Assembly (NCBI GenBank): GCA_036571765.1
Contig: BROE01000011.1
Coordinates: 2,311,876-2,375,875 of the forward strand
DNA length: 64,000 nt
DNA from: Plecoglossus altivelis
Taxonomy: Eukaryota; Chordata; Actinopteri; Osmeriformes; Plecoglossidae
Direction: 5' to 3'
In this document: in pieces, positions 62,343-64,000 of the stretch
Position numbering within the stretch: the stretch's first letter is position 1
Layout of the letters: each line of letters opens with the position of its first letter
Made by a program: the position numbers and the translations under genes
The notes under the pieces: generated by a model
What the model was told of the DNA's origin: nothing
Database searches by the model: none
What the model saw: the letters and a program-made list of their open reading frames with translations, nothing else

Positions 62343-63866
62343 GGTAGAGGAGCCAGGCAGACAGGCAGGCAGACAAAAAATCTAACTAAATTAGAATTAA
62401 AACAGTGCATTCCTGCTCTGCTGGCCAGGTCACCTCAGGAGTCTATTTTACAATATTACACTGTAATGAATACCTGCAGACGCTCAGACTTATTGGTTAA
62501 ATAAATGAATCCTGATGAGCAGCAATGGAGATCTTCCATAACACAAGTAATTACCGCGCCATTAAACAGACTGTTATTGTTGTTCCTTGAAACCCAACAC
62601 CTGTCTGCCCAACATTCCCTTTCACTCTGGAAAACATTCACCTTCCTTACCTCAGGAGAACATGTTCCTAACTCTTGAGAACAATCATCTTCCTTAACTC
62701 TGGGGACCACTTACATTTCTCAGTTCTAGAGAACATGCACTTTCTTTAACTCAAGAGAATGCACACCTTTGGAACATATACTTAACTCTGGAAAACACTC
62801 TTCTGAGCTCTAGAACACAGCACTATAGTCACAGCATGGCACTACTCCCAGCGCGTCAGTGTCAGTATGTCACTATTGCCCGGCAACATGTAGTCAGATG
62901 TTTACGTGTGTTTTAGTCACAGGGACAAGGACGTATGGGCTCTTTCTACCACCGATCGCCAGGACAACATCGACACACAGGCACGTGTCAGAGAATAAGG
63001 TTAGAGGACATATAGAAAGGCTTTATTATGTGATATGGAGCCTTCCATCCGTCTGCCAAGATTCCTCTTATCCAGATCCATGTCCCCCTTCTTCCCTCCA
63101 CCCGGCCTCTCCGCCTCCCCTCCTCTCCCCTGCAGGACAATCGGTTCCTGTTAATGGGGGGCTGTGCTGGAGCCAAACACAGATTAGAGGCTGCTAGTGT
63201 GACCAGGGCCATGCTGCTCCCTTTCCAATCAGGCCGAGCTCTTAAACGAAAAGAATCCAACAGCGGAGAACTGTTCATCCGTGGCCCCAGAATGATATAT
63301 TGGGAGAAACCCCCCCCCCTCCTCACACTCCTCTCCAATGTCTCATCATTTCCTGCTGTTTTAACTTCGCTCCTGAGCACCAAAGAGTGGTATTGGAAAT
63401 TCCCTATTCTGGGTGCCCCTGTCGCAGTTAGGGGTTAGGGGTTGGGGGGAGAGGAAGTTACTGTTGTGAAGAGATTGAATCTATCCATTCTACCACCTCA
63501 GCCTTCCAACCAATCAGCAGTGAGTGTGTGTCCGCTTCTTGTGTTACACATCCAGTAGTGTCGACAAGACACCTGCAGAACAACAGTGGGGCCACACTGT
63601 AGCCGTGCTGTCTCTAAAGTGTAACGCAAGTAATCCATTTAGTGGATGTGCCACTTCCCAGGGAAAGGTAGGCCTCTTCTCACAGCTATCATGGCAGCCA
63701 TCAGAGCGCACGCTTGAAACCTCCTGCTCCTGAAATTAAAGTCTAATATTTCGCCCAGGTCTGGGAGGCTTCCGCCCTCCCTGAGTTTTTTGGGGGGCAA
63801 GAGGGGTAGATGTGCGGAGGGGTCAGGGAAGTTCCTAATGCCCTTGGAGCGATCGGGCTTAAGTGG

Positions 63867-63867
<1 letters not shown>

Positions 63868-63901
<34 letters not shown>
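63868..63901. repeat. (TG)n microsatellite
   Basis: An uninterrupted tg run of about 17 units near the right window edge, followed by G-rich sequence. Confidence 0.95.
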
Positions 63902-63903
<2 letters not shown>

Positions 63904-64000
63904 AGGGGGATGTTGGGGCAGGTCAGGCTCCAGTGTTTGGGGGTGGGTGCAGGTAGGGTGGGATGAGGTGAGGGTTGTGGGGGGGCTGAGGGGAGCAGTG

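Larger units (their letters stand above)
60800..64000. other. Region without recognised gene
   Basis: Likely upstream part or 5' introns of the microexon gene. Holds an 'accagaccaggaatcagacc' tandem stretch (61490-61570), a (GACA)n run on a cagacaggcag background (62100-62370), a 'ctctggagaacat'-type weak repeat (62620-62820) and a (TG)n run (63868-63901). I found no first exon, signal peptide or further phase-1 microexon that fits. Confidence 0.5.

Overview
The window is nuclear DNA of a ray-finned fish, very probably a teleost. The evidence is GT-AG split genes whose joined exons encode vertebrate proteins, abundant (CA)n/(TG)n microsatellites and minisatellites, an L2-type LINE relic of the kind common in fish, and a gene neighbourhood made of genes found together on human 8q24.3 (RECQL4, HGH1, BOP1 with nested SCX, HSF1). 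There is one assembly gap (21837-22570). I saw no bacterial, viral or CRISPR features. All coding calls were made by hand: exons were joined by splice sites, reading phase and remembered vertebrate homologues, so individual splice sites are predictions.

Layout. 190-8579 (-): recql4, 16 exons, C-terminus cut off by the window edge. 8580-8898: short divergent promoter. 9313-11845 (+): hgh1. 12084-14822 (-): a testis-specific serine kinase, best tssk5, convergent with hgh1 over adjacent poly(A) signals. 14823-19306: repeat-rich intergenic DNA. 19307-37183 (-): bop1, 16 exons, with a 10-kb intron that holds scx (+, 26329-28745) as a nested gene. 37184-37828: divergent bop1/hsf1 promoter. 37829-47057 (+): hsf1, 13 exons. 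49138-60798 (-): an unrecognised gene of at least 31 tiny exons, all in the same phase, 5' end not found. 60800-64000: no gene seen.

The named genes are mostly housekeeping or stress genes: a RecQ helicase for replication initiation and repair, an eEF2-folding chaperone, a ribosome-biogenesis WD40 protein and the master heat-shock factor. They are arranged as two divergent pairs (recql4/hgh1 and bop1/hsf1). The tissue-specific genes are tssk5 (sperm) and scx (tendon).

Two places carry a tandem copy of a gene segment: the scx intron plus exon 2, and hsf1 exons 10-11. In each, one copy reads cleanly and the other is near-identical in unique DNA but scrambled in patches. This looks more like uncollapsed or poorly polished assembly than real duplication. 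The most novel item is the 49-61 kb microexon gene: 31 consecutive exons of 12-108 bases, every internal one a multiple of three in phase 1-1, encoding an acidic low-complexity protein. Many of its exons appear to descend from one 14-residue unit.
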